From the NCBI RefSeq assembly GCF_009740285.1, contig NZ_CP046566.1, positions 1,356,501 to 1,420,500 on the forward strand: a DNA stretch of 64,000 nucleotides. The letters are read 5' to 3'. The notes beneath the pieces are model-generated. The model had not been told where the DNA came from. It searched no databases and saw only the letters and a list, made by a program, of their open reading frames with translations. Each line of letters begins with the position of its first letter. The first letter of the stretch is position 1. The DNA comes from Phnomibacter ginsenosidimutans. Its GTDB lineage: Bacteria > Bacteroidota > Bacteroidia > Chitinophagales > Chitinophagaceae. Positions 39,927 to 49,161 of this stretch are shown piece after piece. Position numbers and translations under genes: made by a program.

Positions 39927-40657
39927 ATGATGAAGAAAATATTTGCCCGGATATGGGCTTTGTGGGGGCTCGTTATTTTCATTGCCACGTTGCTCATATT
40001 TGTGTGGCCCATTGTGTTGTCTTTTTTTATCAAAGATCCCAGAGGGTTTATGGTATTCAAAAACACTTCCAAGTTGTGGATGACCATTTACCTGTATGCT
40101 ATTGGATGCCCCATGCGCATTAAAGGCAAACAGCATTACAACAGCAGCAAACAGTATGTTGTCACGGCCAATCATTCTTCTTTTTAGATGTGCCGTTGCT
40201 GACCCCTTTCTTTCCGGGGCCCAATAAAACCATTGCCAAAAAATCGATGTCACGCATACCATTGTTTGGTTGGGTGTACACCCGTGGCTCTGTGCTGGTA
40301 GACAGAAAAAGTGATGCCAGCCGCAAACGCAGTTTTGACGACATGCGCAAAGTATTGCAGCATGAAAAACTGAACATGGCCGTGTATCCTGAGGGAACCC
40401 GCAACCGTACCGGGCAACCGCTCAAATCCTTTTACGACGGGGCTTTTAAGCTGGCGGTAGATACGCAAAAAGACATCATTCCTGTTGTCATTCGCAATAC
40501 GGCAAAGGCCTTACCGCCCAGTCAGTTTTTTTATCTGCTGCCGGTACCGCTGGAAATGGAATTGCTACCCGCCATACCCGTTGCGGGTAAAACAGCCGAT
40601 GCTTTAAAAGCAGAAGTGTTTGACATAATGTGGAAGGCAGTTGCCGAAAATGCTTAG
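39927..40657 (+). CDS. plsC: 1-acyl-sn-glycerol-3-phosphate acyltransferase (one frameshift)
   Basis: Transfers the second acyl chain in phosphatidic acid synthesis at the cytoplasmic membrane. About 243 residues once repaired. An N-terminal membrane segment (IWALWGLVIFIATLLIFVW) precedes the acyltransferase signature NHSSFLD, then PLFGWVYTRGSVLVDRK and the second signature VYPEGTRNRTGQPLKSFYDGA. The frame breaks in the T run at 40181-40185; one added T restores NHSSFLDVPLL. The stop codon overlaps the end of the convergent lptD-like gene by a few bases. Confidence 0.9.
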
Positions 40658-43344
40658 TTGTAGAAGAATCGGGTACGGTTTACTTTCAGGTCTCGCAGTA
40701 TAGCAGACTTTGGATTGATGCTGATGTTAAATGACCGATACAAACCTACCGGCACTACGTTGATAGACAGCTGCCAGCAGTGGAGTTCTCTGCTCAAAAA
40801 CATGGTGAGGTTTTGCAGTTTGCGGGTGGTTAAATCGTAATACATGCTGCCACCCATTTTCCATTTTGGAGAGAGGTTAAAATCGCCGTTGAGATTGAGG
40901 CTTGAGAATGTGGTGGTTTTGAAACCGCTGTAATCGGCTTTGCGCTGTTGTGTAAAACTCAGCGAGTATGCTACGGTCAAACTCCACGGCACATTAAAGT
41001 CTGCAAATTCGGCCGGGTTGCTGCGTACATATTCTTGCTGGCGCAGTTGCTCGTCGGGTGTAATGAAATCGCTGTTGCTTTCCTCTTTGTTATCGTCCTT
41101 GGTTTCTTCTTTTTTCTTGCTTTGAAAATTGGCCCCAATCGACAAGCTGCCCGATGTAAAACGGCCCAGTTTGAATTGCTCGGCATTCCACATAAACTTG
41201 TTGATGCGGCGGCCGATGCTGTCTGTTTGGTAAGGATCTACGCTGGTAGAACCAGTAATGTTGATTTTTTCAAACAAGGTGGTACTCATCAAAATACTGA
41301 AGGGAGACAATTGCAAGCTATCCGCCATAAAGTTGTAGGCCGAGTTGATAGACAGGTTATCGAGCAAGCGGATTTTTTTGGTAGCGGCGGCAGAAGTGTC
41401 TTTCTTATCCCGCACTTTCATCTCCAGGTTGTTTTGTACACCAAAACTCAACCCACCAAACTGCCCTTCGCCAAAAGCACTGAAAACAGAACCGCGGTAT
41501 AGGCTAAACCGATCGGTATTTTTAGCGGTATCTATTTGTACCTCGTAGTAGTCTTTTCTGGCAAGATCGGGTTTATAGTTGGCGCTAATGGAGGGCCGTA
41601 TCACATGCCGGATGGCTTGTATGCGTTTTTCTTTACCAAAATTGACGGTACCAAAAATGGCTGTTTGCGTACCTAAACCAAAACTCATTTCCCGTGAAGC
41701 ATAGAAGCCTTTCGTTACGGTGGTGTCTACTTTTTTTCTTGTGTCGTTCCAGCTCAGCAATACCTGTTGGCCATACCAGCGTTCGCTGAAACTTACCGAT
41801 GGCGAAATGGTAATGGGGCCCAGTGCAGGCAAGGCCAGGCTAATGGGAATCTGGTGTTGGGCACCCCATTGCATGGTGTCAATAATTTCACGGAGGTTGT
41901 ATTTCAGATAGGGGCTGTCGCTATCGAAAAAAGAAAACTGGTTGAGCACCTGGCCGCTGTAACCAATACCCAGTTTTTCGTACCACTTGGCAGTACCCAC
42001 ACTTTCTTTTTTCTGAAACGGATAGAAAGTATTCACTGTCATGTTGAGGTTGGGCAGGCTCACATTGTACTGGCCGGTTTGGTTGTTTTGGCTGTGGTTG
42101 CCCGTTACACTCATGTTGTATTTACCATCGCCCCAAGTTTTGGAGTATTGAATACTCGACGCAATTTGGTTGGTAAAGTTGAGCTGGTTGTTGTTGGGTA
42201 TAAACTGGTTGTACTTGGTGCTACCAAAGTTGATATTGGCACTGAAAGTGGTACCGGGTCGGGCTTTGCTGTCCATGCTGTGGTTCCACGAAAAGTTAAA
42301 CGTACGGGTATTGACGTAGTCTGGATCGCCTTTGAAATTGATGCGGGTGTTTTGAAAATTGAACCGCACACCACCATTGTATTTATATCTTACCCGGTAG
42401 CTGGGGCTCACATTGATGGCATAGCCGCCATAGCTGTAAATATTGCTCCGCACCGTTATATCAAAATTATCGTTGAGCACTTTGTAGTAGCCCAAGCCTT
42501 CCAAGCCCAAACCAAAACTTTCGGTAGCGGTAAACTGTGGAGCCAGCAAACCAGAGTGCCTGCCCTGGCTCAATGGATAAATGCCAAAAGGCAAACCAAT
42601 GGGAATGGGCACTCCTTCAAATTCGGGATAGGCGAGGCCACTGTATGCCCATTTGTTGTTCACCAGTTTCATCTTTCTGGCCTTAAAGGCAAAATGCGGT
42701 GTATCGAGGTTACAGGTAGTAAACCTGCCCATGGAGGCATAAAAAGATTGGGCATCAATTTTTTTGATGCGGTCGGCAAACACAAACATTTCGCCCTGCT
42801 TGGTATACGTGCTTTTGGTAAGGCCACGTTGTGTTTTGAAATTGTAAAACATGGAGTCGCTTTCCGATTCCATGTCGCCATCTTTCAGCACCGGCCGGTC
42901 GAGTACTTTGCCCGTGCTGTCTCTTTCAAAATAGGCTTTGGCAGTGCTGCTGGCATTGTCAATTTCTATGCGGCCCGCTTTCAGGTCGAGTGTTTTGTAG
43001 GTAGTATGCGCCTTGCCATACAAGAAAAATGTGCGGCCGGGAATATCGAGCACACCACTGTCGGACGCCTCGTAGTTCACCGGGCCGTCCAAACTATCTG
43101 CCGAAACCGGCAATGAAAACGTATCAATTCTAGTAACAAGGCTGTCTTTTACCCTTGCGGTAACGGTAGGTTTGCCCGGCGCCTTTTTAATTGTATCGGC
43201 CGGCACCCGCTTTGTTAAACTATCCCTAATGCTGCTGTTGGTTTGCCCCTGTCCAAAACTGTAACACGTTATAAACAAAAGTGGAAAAAACCATAGAAAG
43301 CAACGGAGTACATTTGCGGTATTTTCACGAATGCTGGCTGTCAT
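40654..43344 (-). CDS. LptD-like outer-membrane LPS assembly protein
   Basis: An 896-residue outer-membrane barrel of the Bacteroidota LptD type. The N-terminal signal region (LRCFLWFFPLLFITCYSFGQ) is followed by an OstA/LptA-like beta-jellyroll region with repeated short strands (VNYEASDSGVLDIPGRTFFLYGKA; MFVFADRIKKI). A C-terminal barrel starts near GIYPLSQGRHSGLLAPQ and is rich in alternating Asn and aromatic strands. It ends in NRTRFFYN. The size fits LptD. The function by family is insertion of lipopolysaccharide into the outer leaflet. It is divergent from the amidase gene and convergent with plsC. Confidence 0.85.
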   Translation of the reverse strand: MTASIRENTANVLRCFLWFFPLLFITCYSFGQGQTNSSIRDSLTKRVPADTIKKAPGKPTVTARVKDSLVTRIDTFSLPVSADSLDGPVNYEASDSGVLDIPGRTFFLYGKAHTTYKTLDLKAGRIEIDNASSTAKAYFERDSTGKVLDRPVLKDGDMESESDSMFYNFKTQRGLTKSTYTKQGEMFVFADRIKKIDAQSFYASMGRFTTCNLDTPHFAFKARKMKLVNNKWAYSGLAYPEFEGVPIPIGLPFGIYPLSQGRHSGLLAPQFTATESFGLGLEGLGYYKVLNDNFDITVRSNIYSYGGYAINVSPSYRVRYKYNGGVRFNFQNTRINFKGDPDYVNTRTFNFSWNHSMDSKARPGTTFSANINFGSTKYNQFIPNNNQLNFTNQIASSIQYSKTWGDGKYNMSVTGNHSQNNQTGQYNVSLPNLNMTVNTFYPFQKKESVGTAKWYEKLGIGYSGQVLNQFSFFDSDSPYLKYNLREIIDTMQWGAQHQIPISLALPALGPITISPSVSFSERWYGQQVLLSWNDTRKKVDTTVTKGFYASREMSFGLGTQTAIFGTVNFGKEKRIQAIRHVIRPSISANYKPDLARKDYYEVQIDTAKNTDRFSLYRGSVFSAFGEGQFGGLSFGVQNNLEMKVRDKKDTSAAATKKIRLLDNLSINSAYNFMADSLQLSPFSILMSTTLFEKINITGSTSVDPYQTDSIGRRINKFMWNAEQFKLGRFTSGSLSIGANFQSKKKEETKDDNKEESNSDFITPDEQLRQQEYVRSNPAEFADFNVPWSLTVAYSLSFTQQRKADYSGFKTTTFSSLNLNGDFNLSPKWKMGGSMYYDLTTRKLQNLTMFLSRELHCWQLSINVVPVGLYRSFNISINPKSAILRDLKVNRTRFFYN

Positions 43345-43371
43345 AATGGGTTAGCGAAAGTAAGATTAAAG

Positions 43372-44412
43372 ATGAACGCCGCTGTGAAGAATTGTCTAAA
43401 GTGTAAAATGCAAACAATGCTGCGAAAAACATTGGTACTGGCTGGGTTACTGATTACGGTGGCAGGCTTTGCGGGTGGAACAGAAACTGGTAAAAAAGAA
43501 GGCCCTCAAAAGCCGCCATTGAAAACCATCATTATCGACCCCGGACATGGCGGGCACGATGGTGGTGCCAAAGGCGATATTTCACGGGAAGCCCTGCTGG
43601 CACTCGAAATTGGCTTACAGGTTCGGGAACTCATGAAAAAAGAACTGCCTGAGATGACGGTCTTGATGACCCGTGAAGAAGACAAGTTGCCAGGCAACCA
43701 AACCAACAAAAACGCGGCCCTTCGGTGGCGGGCAGATTATGCCAACCAGAGCGGTGGCGATTTGTTTATTTCCATTCATCTTAATGCTTCTTTATCAAAT
43801 CAACGGTATGGCAAACGCCAAGTAGGCACCAAGGAAGAAACTTACTATGTGTACAGCGGCAAGGGCAAAAAGCGGAAGAAAATAGCTAAAACCCGTACGG
43901 TACCTGTCTACGAAAAATACAAGCTGCCAGCCACAGTCAGTGGCACCCAAACCTATATTCTGGCCCGCGACTGGTATAACCTAAAGCTGAAGAGTGTCGG
44001 CAACAAGACAGAAATTTATGAATTGGGCGAAAGCGATACACTGGATGCAGAAATGTTGCAAATGGATCCTGTAGAAGCAAGGATTCGGGCAGCACAATAC
44101 ACCAAGTATTTCTTTCAGAAAAGCATGACACTAGCATCGCTGGTAGAAGAAGAATTTGCTGCCACCGGCCGCCGCAGCTGGGGGGTAATGCAACGCGACT
44201 GGGACGGCATCTGGGTGCTGCAGGCTACACAAATGCCGTCTATTCTCATTGAAACGGGGTTTGTAGACAATCCGGAAGAAGAAGCATACCTCGCCAGTTT
44301 GGATGGGCAAAAAGAAGTGGCCCGGGCTATTGTAAATGCCGTTAAAAAATACAAAGCCATGCTGGAAGCAGCCGCCGGTGGCAATGCTGCACCGGCCCCC
44401 GCCAGCAACTAA
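43372..44412 (+). CDS. N-acetylmuramoyl-L-alanine amidase (Amidase_3)
   Basis: Zinc amidase that cuts the stem peptide from muramic acid in peptidoglycan. Domain motifs are IIIDPGHGGHDGGAKG (first zinc His), FISIHLNAS (second His) and ILIETGFVDNPEEE (catalytic Glu near the C-terminus). An insert of about 90 residues between them contains a Lys-rich KGKKRKKIAK stretch. The product is 346 residues from 43372. A signal peptide (KTLVLAGLLITVAGFAGG) would fit better with the in-frame ATG at 43408, so the true start may be there. The divergent partner is lptD-like. Confidence 0.9.
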   Translation: MNAAVKNCLKCKMQTMLRKTLVLAGLLITVAGFAGGTETGKKEGPQKPPLKTIIIDPGHGGHDGGAKGDISREALLALEIGLQVRELMKKELPEMTVLMTREEDKLPGNQTNKNAALRWRADYANQSGGDLFISIHLNASLSNQRYGKRQVGTKEETYYVYSGKGKKRKKIAKTRTVPVYEKYKLPATVSGTQTYILARDWYNLKLKSVGNKTEIYELGESDTLDAEMLQMDPVEARIRAAQYTKYFFQKSMTLASLVEEEFAATGRRSWGVMQRDWDGIWVLQATQMPSILIETGFVDNPEEEAYLASLDGQKEVARAIVNAVKKYKAMLEAAAGGNAAPAPASN

Positions 44413-44430
44413 TAGGTCGCTAATCGTTAA

Positions 44431-44467
44431 AAAAAGGATGCATGGAAAATACCCTGCATCCTTTTTT
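44431..44467 (+). terminator. Terminator between amidase and MCE gene
   Basis: AAAAAAGGATGCA pairs with TGCATCTTTTTT (one wobble) around a 12-base loop, ending in a T tract. Confidence 0.75.
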
Positions 44468-44503
44468 GTGCAACCGCAATGTGGTTTGTGTTTATTTTGC
44501 CGT

Positions 44504-45529
44504 ATGGCATTCAAAGTATCGAACGAAACCAAGGTAGGAGCTCTCACAGCCATTACCATTACTTTATTCATTCTCGGCTTCAACTTTTTGAAGGGTAGAA
44601 ACCCTTTGAAAAAGGCTACATACTTCTACGCAAAGTTTGAATCGACAGACGGTTTGCAAGCATCCAACCCTGTGGTGATTAAAGGGCTGAATGTGGGCAA
44701 TGTGTATGAAATAGTGCCCGCCGACCGCGACCTGAATGCGGTGCTCATCACCATTCGGTTAACCGAAGACATACAAGTGCCCGCCAATTCTGTGGCGCAT
44801 ATCAAAAGCAACCCGTTGGGTACGCCTTCTATCGAAATTGTAAAAGGCGATGCCAAAACCTACTTAGTGCCCGGCGATACTTTGCTGAGCGAAAGCACCC
44901 CCGGTTTCTTCGGCAGTATTTTCGATAAGCTCGGCCCCACGCAGGCTGCACTGGATAAACTGCTGACCTCGCTGGATTCAGTGGCCAGCAAAATCAACAA
45001 AACAATGACGCCCGGCACTCAGGCCAATATTCAGGATGTGGTGGCCAACCTGAGTCAGGCAACGGCGCAGCTGAATACCACTATTGCTTCGGTAAATGCC
45101 ATGCTGGATGCACAAAACGGTTCCATTGCCAAAACGGCCAACAACCTCGAACAGGTATCTGGCACACTGGCTGCCAACAAAGAAAAAATCAACAGCATAG
45201 TCGGCAATCTGGAAACTACGTCGCAAAAGCTGAGCCAGCTGAACCTGCAGCAAACCCTCGACCAACTGGCTGGCACCATGGAAAGCCTGAAAGCCACACT
45301 GGCCAAACTCAACAGCCAGGACAATTCGGTGGGTTCGTTGCTCAACGACAAGAAATTGTACAACAACCTCAACTCAACTGTCAACAGCCTCAACCTGCTG
45401 ATGCAGGATTTGCGCCTTCATCCCAAACGCTACGTCAACGTAAGTGTGTTTGGCAAAAAGGATAAGACCGAACCGCTGATGAAACCCATGCAGGAAGATT
45501 CGGTAACGCAGGAACAACGCCGTAACTAA
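44504..45529 (+). CDS. MlaD/MCE-family lipid transport protein
   Basis: 341 residues from the ATG at 44504, which follows a TATTTTG -7-like box at 44493. An N-terminal membrane anchor (VGALTAITITLFILGFNFL) precedes the MCE domain (TYFYAKFESTDGLQASNPVVIKGLNVGNVYEI, ending near GTPSIEIVKG). The C-terminal ~170 residues form a long helical region with heptad-like repeats (ATAQLNTTIASVNAML; LDQLAGTMESLKATLAKL). It is the periplasmic substrate-binding part of an Mla-type phospholipid pathway. No MlaE or MlaF gene is in view. coaE follows after nine bases. Confidence 0.9.
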   Translation: MAFKVSNETKVGALTAITITLFILGFNFLKGRNPLKKATYFYAKFESTDGLQASNPVVIKGLNVGNVYEIVPADRDLNAVLITIRLTEDIQVPANSVAHIKSNPLGTPSIEIVKGDAKTYLVPGDTLLSESTPGFFGSIFDKLGPTQAALDKLLTSLDSVASKINKTMTPGTQANIQDVVANLSQATAQLNTTIASVNAMLDAQNGSIAKTANNLEQVSGTLAANKEKINSIVGNLETTSQKLSQLNLQQTLDQLAGTMESLKATLAKLNSQDNSVGSLLNDKKLYNNLNSTVNSLNLLMQDLRLHPKRYVNVSVFGKKDKTEPLMKPMQEDSVTQEQRRN

Positions 45530-45538
45530 CATACAGTT

Positions 45539-46141
45539 ATGCTCAGGGTTGGCATTACAGGAGGCATTGGTTCGGGCAAATCTGTTGTGGCCCGCATTTT
45601 TGAAACACTGGGCATACCCGTGTACTATTCCGATGCCGAAGCCAAGCGGTTAATGAATACCGATGCCACGCTTCGTACCAACATCATTGCTGCTTTTGGT
45701 CCTGAAGCCTACAATGAAGCGGGACTCAACCGCAGCTGGTTGGCAGCGCAGGCTTTTCAGCAACCCGAGAAAACGCAATTGCTCAACAGCATTGTCCATC
45801 CTGCAGTAATAGCCCATGGCAAGCAATGGCTGGAACAGCAACAAACAGCTTATGCCATTAAAGAAGCCGCTTTGTTTTTTGAAAGCGGCTCTGCCACCGA
45901 TATCGATTTTATGATTGGCGTGTATGCCCCGCAGGCCTTGCGCATACAGCGGGTAATGCAGCGGGATGGCCTCGGCCGACAGGAAGTGCTCACCCGCATG
46001 AGCCGGCAAATAGAAGAGACGGTAAAAATGAAACTCTGCGATGCAGTGATTCAAAACAACGAACAGGAAATGCTGATACCGCAAGTACTGCAGTTGCATC
46101 AACAGCTGTTAGCCATGGCTGAGAAAAATAGCACTAACTGA
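45539..46141 (+). CDS. coaE: Dephospho-CoA kinase
   Basis: Phosphorylates dephospho-CoA in the last step of CoA synthesis. A 200-residue protein with the P-loop GITGGIGSGKSVVARIF at the N-terminus, the DAEAKRLM motif, and VIQNNEQ near the C-terminus as in other CoaE proteins. The start at 45539 lies nine bases after the MCE gene, so translation and transcription are probably coupled. A 296-base stretch with palindromic repeats follows. Confidence 0.93.
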   Translation: MLRVGITGGIGSGKSVVARIFETLGIPVYYSDAEAKRLMNTDATLRTNIIAAFGPEAYNEAGLNRSWLAAQAFQQPEKTQLLNSIVHPAVIAHGKQWLEQQQTAYAIKEAALFFESGSATDIDFMIGVYAPQALRIQRVMQRDGLGRQEVLTRMSRQIEETVKMKLCDAVIQNNEQEMLIPQVLQLHQQLLAMAEKNSTN

Positions 46142-46224
46142 AAAATGAGCGTTGGGCGTTAAGCCGGCGTGGTAATTTTTGTTGCTCCATCAATAGCAAG
46201 ATCGTAAAGGGAGACAATGGATGT

Positions 46225-46391
46225 ATGCCAGCGGCGTACACTGTTTGTAGTAGCGTTGTATGGTGATGTCTATTCTGCCCCAGCGGGGCAGCCTTTCAAA
46301 ACAAAACATCTTTTATTTGTCAGGTTGCCCCGCCGGGGCAATGCTTCAATCTTTATTATAATTTCTACAGACAGGCTACGCCGCTGGCGTA
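46225..46391. repeat. Palindromic repeat cluster after coaE
   Basis: Two G+C-rich palindromes, TGCCCCAGCGGGGCA (46276-46290) and TGCCCCGCCGGGGCA (46326-46340), are enclosed by ATGCCAGCGGCGTA (46225-46238) and TACGCCGCTGGCGTA (46377-46391), which are complementary to each other. The 46142-46437 stretch has no gene. The palindromes differ from the GTTGGTC family and look like a second REP-type family. Confidence 0.65.
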
Positions 46392-46437
46392 GAAAACCTT
46401 TACAGTAAATATGGCCTGTATAAAAATCAGGACAAAA

Positions 46438-47136
46438 TCAATCCTTTTTTCTGGTAAAATACCTCGCCGTTTCTACTGCCGCCATGCACAGCAACCACTG
46501 TGCTACGCCATAGGTAAGCATAATGAGCAAGCCAGCCTGTGGTACAGCTGCAGCAAATTTGTTGTAGGCCAAAATAGAATCAGAAGCCACAAACAAAGCT
46601 GCACCGGCACCAAATTTTACCGCCACTTTACCCGGCAATTGTCCACGCAAAGCCAGCGCCAGCAGGAGCATGCTGGTAATAACCGCAGTGTACAACAACA
46701 CGGGAATAAACATGTCGCCCAAGAAAGGTTTGAGCCGCACAAACAGCGACACCGCATAGAGTAGGACGGCTATCAGCACCCAGAAATAGGCTTTGGCCCA
46801 CTGGCCAAAAGAAATGGTACGCAGCTTGTTGAAGTACACGATGTAGCAGACATGTGCCAACAGAAAACTACCCAATCCCGCCATGAAAAACAATGGCTGT
46901 TCGCCTCTCATGAGCAGCACATCGCCCACCCATGAGAGCAACAGACCTGCCGCCATCCACCGGGAAGGAGTGTAGTGGCGAACGGCATCTGATTGTAACA
47001 ACAATGCCAACAACACTGGCATGAGCAACGGCTTACAAATAAGATGCAGCCATTCATTGGGCAAGGCATTACCCAATATATCGCCCAGCAAAAGGGCGAA
47101 AAAAACGATGCTCAGAATGCCGGTTTTGCTACGCAT
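46438..47136 (-). CDS. YhhN-family membrane protein (lysoplasmalogenase family)
   Basis: A 232-residue protein made almost entirely of membrane helices (about eight), for example SIVFFALLLGDILG, LLLSWVGDVLLMRG and GAGAALFVASDSILAYNKF. The conserved GDVLLM and SDSILA stretches contain the acidic residues typical of the YhhN family. Characterised members hydrolyse the vinyl-ether bond of lysoplasmalogens; whether this one does is unknown. It is followed on the same strand by nothing close. The upstream gene (47162) starts far enough away that an operon is possible but not certain. Confidence 0.8.
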   Translation of the reverse strand: MRSKTGILSIVFFALLLGDILGNALPNEWLHLICKPLLMPVLLALLLQSDAVRHYTPSRWMAAGLLLSWVGDVLLMRGEQPLFFMAGLGSFLLAHVCYIVYFNKLRTISFGQWAKAYFWVLIAVLLYAVSLFVRLKPFLGDMFIPVLLYTAVITSMLLLALALRGQLPGKVAVKFGAGAALFVASDSILAYNKFAAAVPQAGLLIMLTYGVAQWLLCMAAVETARYFTRKKD

Positions 47137-47161
47137 GTTGATGTCAATTTTGCGAAAGCAT

Positions 47162-48082
47162 TTACTGTGCAGGCAACAATCTTACCGGGCGTTTGAAATA
47201 CCGGCGCAACGAATCGCGGAGTTGTGCTGTGTCTTTTACCGCACTGCTCGACAAAGTATAAAAGGTAAACCGAACGGAGTCGGTGGTTTCGAGATACACG
47301 GGAGTTTTCAGCTGTTGCTTCAGCGTATCAAACTGATTGAGCACAATGGCTTTTTTTACTGTGCTTGTTTCTCTGAAAATTACTTTCCAATTGCGGGGCT
47401 GCAAGCTATCGGGTAGGGCGGGAGCGGGCAGTGCCGTAGCTGCAGAATCTACCTGCTGGGCTACAACAGTATCATAGATGCCTTTGTCTTGATTACTTGG
47501 CACTTCTACACTTGTAACTGCAACAAAGAATGCATTGAATATTAACCAAGCAGCTACAGCAAGTAACCCAAGCATAGCCAAGACCATAATGACTTTTGTT
47601 TTTGGCGACATGCGGTTGCGCTTTTCTTCATCATAAGCAGCGCCGGGCCCTTGATGCGCCGGATCTTCTACGTGGCGTTCTTTCAGTTTGCCCATGGCTT
47701 CTTCGGCTTTAATGGCCATAAAGTAGCCGGGGGTAAGGCTCAGTACACCTTCTTTATTTTTAGCCAGGGCTCCAAGTCCTTTTATTTCAAACGGGTTGCC
47801 AATATTGAGAAACTGCAACGCCATGCTCAGGTACGCCTCAATATCATTTTCGGCAAGGCTGGCAATTTTGCCCCGTTGGGTGGCATAAAACCGGATGAAC
47901 TCGGGAGAAGTAACTGCCGTTTTTTGATGCGTAAATTGAATGCCACTGATGGGAACCGATTTGTTCTTTTGGATGTATTCGGCGTCTGGTACAGCATCGG
48001 TGAGGCGAATAGTACCAATGCCCTGCAGCGAAATTTCTCCATGCTGGTACACAAAAAGCGTAATCAATTGTTCTACGGTCAC
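47162..48082 (-). CDS. HU-CCDC81-like domain protein with one membrane segment
   Basis: About 306 residues if the GTG at 48082 is used. I prefer it because recognisable sequence starts there (TVEQLITLFVYQHGEISLQGIGTIRL), whereas the ATG at 48166 adds a low-quality Arg/His-rich leader. The N-terminal ~130 residues resemble the HU-like CCDC81 bacterial domain pair (FEIKGLGALAKNKEGVLSL). A single membrane helix (VIMVLAMLGLLAVAAWLIF) follows, then a periplasmic part with TPVYLETTDSVRFTFYTLSSS that could be SPOR-like. Proteins of this kind in Bacteroidota are tentatively linked to cell division, but I cannot show this here. Confidence 0.65.
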   Translation of the reverse strand: MTVEQLITLFVYQHGEISLQGIGTIRLTDAVPDAEYIQKNKSVPISGIQFTHQKTAVTSPEFIRFYATQRGKIASLAENDIEAYLSMALQFLNIGNPFEIKGLGALAKNKEGVLSLTPGYFMAIKAEEAMGKLKERHVEDPAHQGPGAAYDEEKRNRMSPKTKVIMVLAMLGLLAVAAWLIFNAFFVAVTSVEVPSNQDKGIYDTVVAQQVDSAATALPAPALPDSLQPRNWKVIFRETSTVKKAIVLNQFDTLKQQLKTPVYLETTDSVRFTFYTLSSSAVKDTAQLRDSLRRYFKRPVRLLPAQ

Positions 48083-48231
48083 GGTGGCAGTTTTAAGTGA
48101 TTGCGAATGTAAGTGATTTGCCGAAGGACTGAGGCGGCGGCAACCGTCTCTGCCCGGTAAAATCATTTCTTAAAATTCGGGCTTTTCCACCGGCTACTGC
48201 AACGCTTTGGTTGCTGCCAATGTCAAACCAC

Positions 48232-48239
48232 TACTTTTG
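48232..48239 (+). promoter_or_regulatory. -7 box of the 48247 gene
   Basis: TACTTTTG matches the consensus and lies seven bases before the ATG at 48247. Confidence 0.55.
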
Positions 48240-48246
48240 CGCCACA

Positions 48247-48609
48247 ATGCTGACGGATAAGGAAAAAATGTTTCTCGACTACTGGGCCAAAAACCGCGAC
48301 CGGCAGAAAAAACTGCTGTACCAGTTGGGGGTGGGTTTACCATTAGGTCTGGTATTGGGTGCTGTCATCATGGCCAATTTTTTTTCGGGCTGGTACAAGC
48401 GGGCCGATATGATTGCCAATAGTCAGTTCAATCCGGTGGTGTTGTACATTGCGGTATTGCTGATTGCTGTTTTCTTTGCGGTGTTTTCCAAAAAGTTTCA
48501 GTGGGATCAGCAGGAGCAGCGCTACAAAGAGTTGCTGCACAAACAAAAAATCAATCAAGACAAACAAAACGAGGAAAAGCAAGACCATGAAGTTCATGAA
48601 AAAAATTAG
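48247..48609 (+). CDS. Small membrane protein upstream of FKBP lipoprotein
   Basis: 120 residues from the ATG at 48247, chosen because the promoter's -7 box ends just before it. Two membrane segments (LYQLGVGLPLGLVLGAVIMANFF and VVLYIAVLLIAVFFAVF) are followed by a charged, helix-forming tail rich in Lys, Glu and Gln. No family is recognised. The last 23 bases overlap the start of the FKBP gene in another frame, which suggests translational coupling. Confidence 0.7.
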   Translation: MLTDKEKMFLDYWAKNRDRQKKLLYQLGVGLPLGLVLGAVIMANFFSGWYKRADMIANSQFNPVVLYIAVLLIAVFFAVFSKKFQWDQQEQRYKELLHKQKINQDKQNEEKQDHEVHEKN

Positions 48610-49078
48610 CGTAGTGTTGTTGATGTGTGTAGCTGTTGCTGCCACACTCGCCGGATGTACCAAATCAAGCACGGGTTGTCAGGTACAAGATCCATCGAAA
48701 GAAGAAGCAGCCATTCAGGCATTCATTGCTGCCAAAGGCATTACGGCTACCAAAAGCAGCCGGGGGCTGTATTATCAAATCATCACGCCGGGCAGTACCA
48801 GCAGACCGCAAAATACCAGCGTTATTTATTGCACCTACAAAGGCACTTTGCTCGATGGTACCGTGTTTGATCAGCAAACCAACCCTGGCCTCACGGGCTT
48901 TCAACTCAGTGGTTTGATTGAAGCTTGGAAAATTGGTCTGCCACTGATTGGCAAAGGCGGTTCTATTAAAATGATATTGCCAAGTGCATTGGGCTATGGT
49001 TGCACGGGTAGTGGTAGCAGCATTCCACCCAATACGCCATTGTATTTCGAAATGACCTTGGTTGATTTCTTCAACTAA
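48587..49078 (+). CDS. FKBP-type peptidyl-prolyl isomerase lipoprotein
   Basis: 163 residues from the ATG at 48587, giving a lipoprotein signal (SVVLLMCVAVAATLAGC). The FKBP domain covers about residues 70-163: VIYCTYKGTLLDGTVFDQQ, LIEAWKIGLPLIGKGGSIKMILPSALGYG, and PPNTPLYFEMTLVDFF at the C-terminus. It should catalyse proline isomerisation in periplasmic proteins. It begins inside the end of the preceding membrane protein gene, so the two form an operon. A terminator follows. Confidence 0.9.
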   Translation: MKFMKKISVVLLMCVAVAATLAGCTKSSTGCQVQDPSKEEAAIQAFIAAKGITATKSSRGLYYQIITPGSTSRPQNTSVIYCTYKGTLLDGTVFDQQTNPGLTGFQLSGLIEAWKIGLPLIGKGGSIKMILPSALGYGCTGSGSSIPPNTPLYFEMTLVDFFN

Positions 49079-49098
49079 TCATCTTTCTCCAATAATCG

Positions 49099-49131
49099 AA
49101 TATGGCATGCTGCGGCGTGCCATATTTTTTT
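49099..49131 (+). terminator. Terminator after the FKBP gene
   Basis: AATATGGCA pairs with TGCCATATT, with inner G/C pairs and a following T run. Confidence 0.8.
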
Positions 49132-49161
49132 ACAGACATTTGAGCCAGAAAAATTGTTGCC

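Noticed and set aside
41767-43116. 449-codon plus-strand reading frame inside the lptD-like gene
   Set aside because: The minus-strand frame has clear LptD features and signal sequence. The plus frame is a shadow produced by codon bias.
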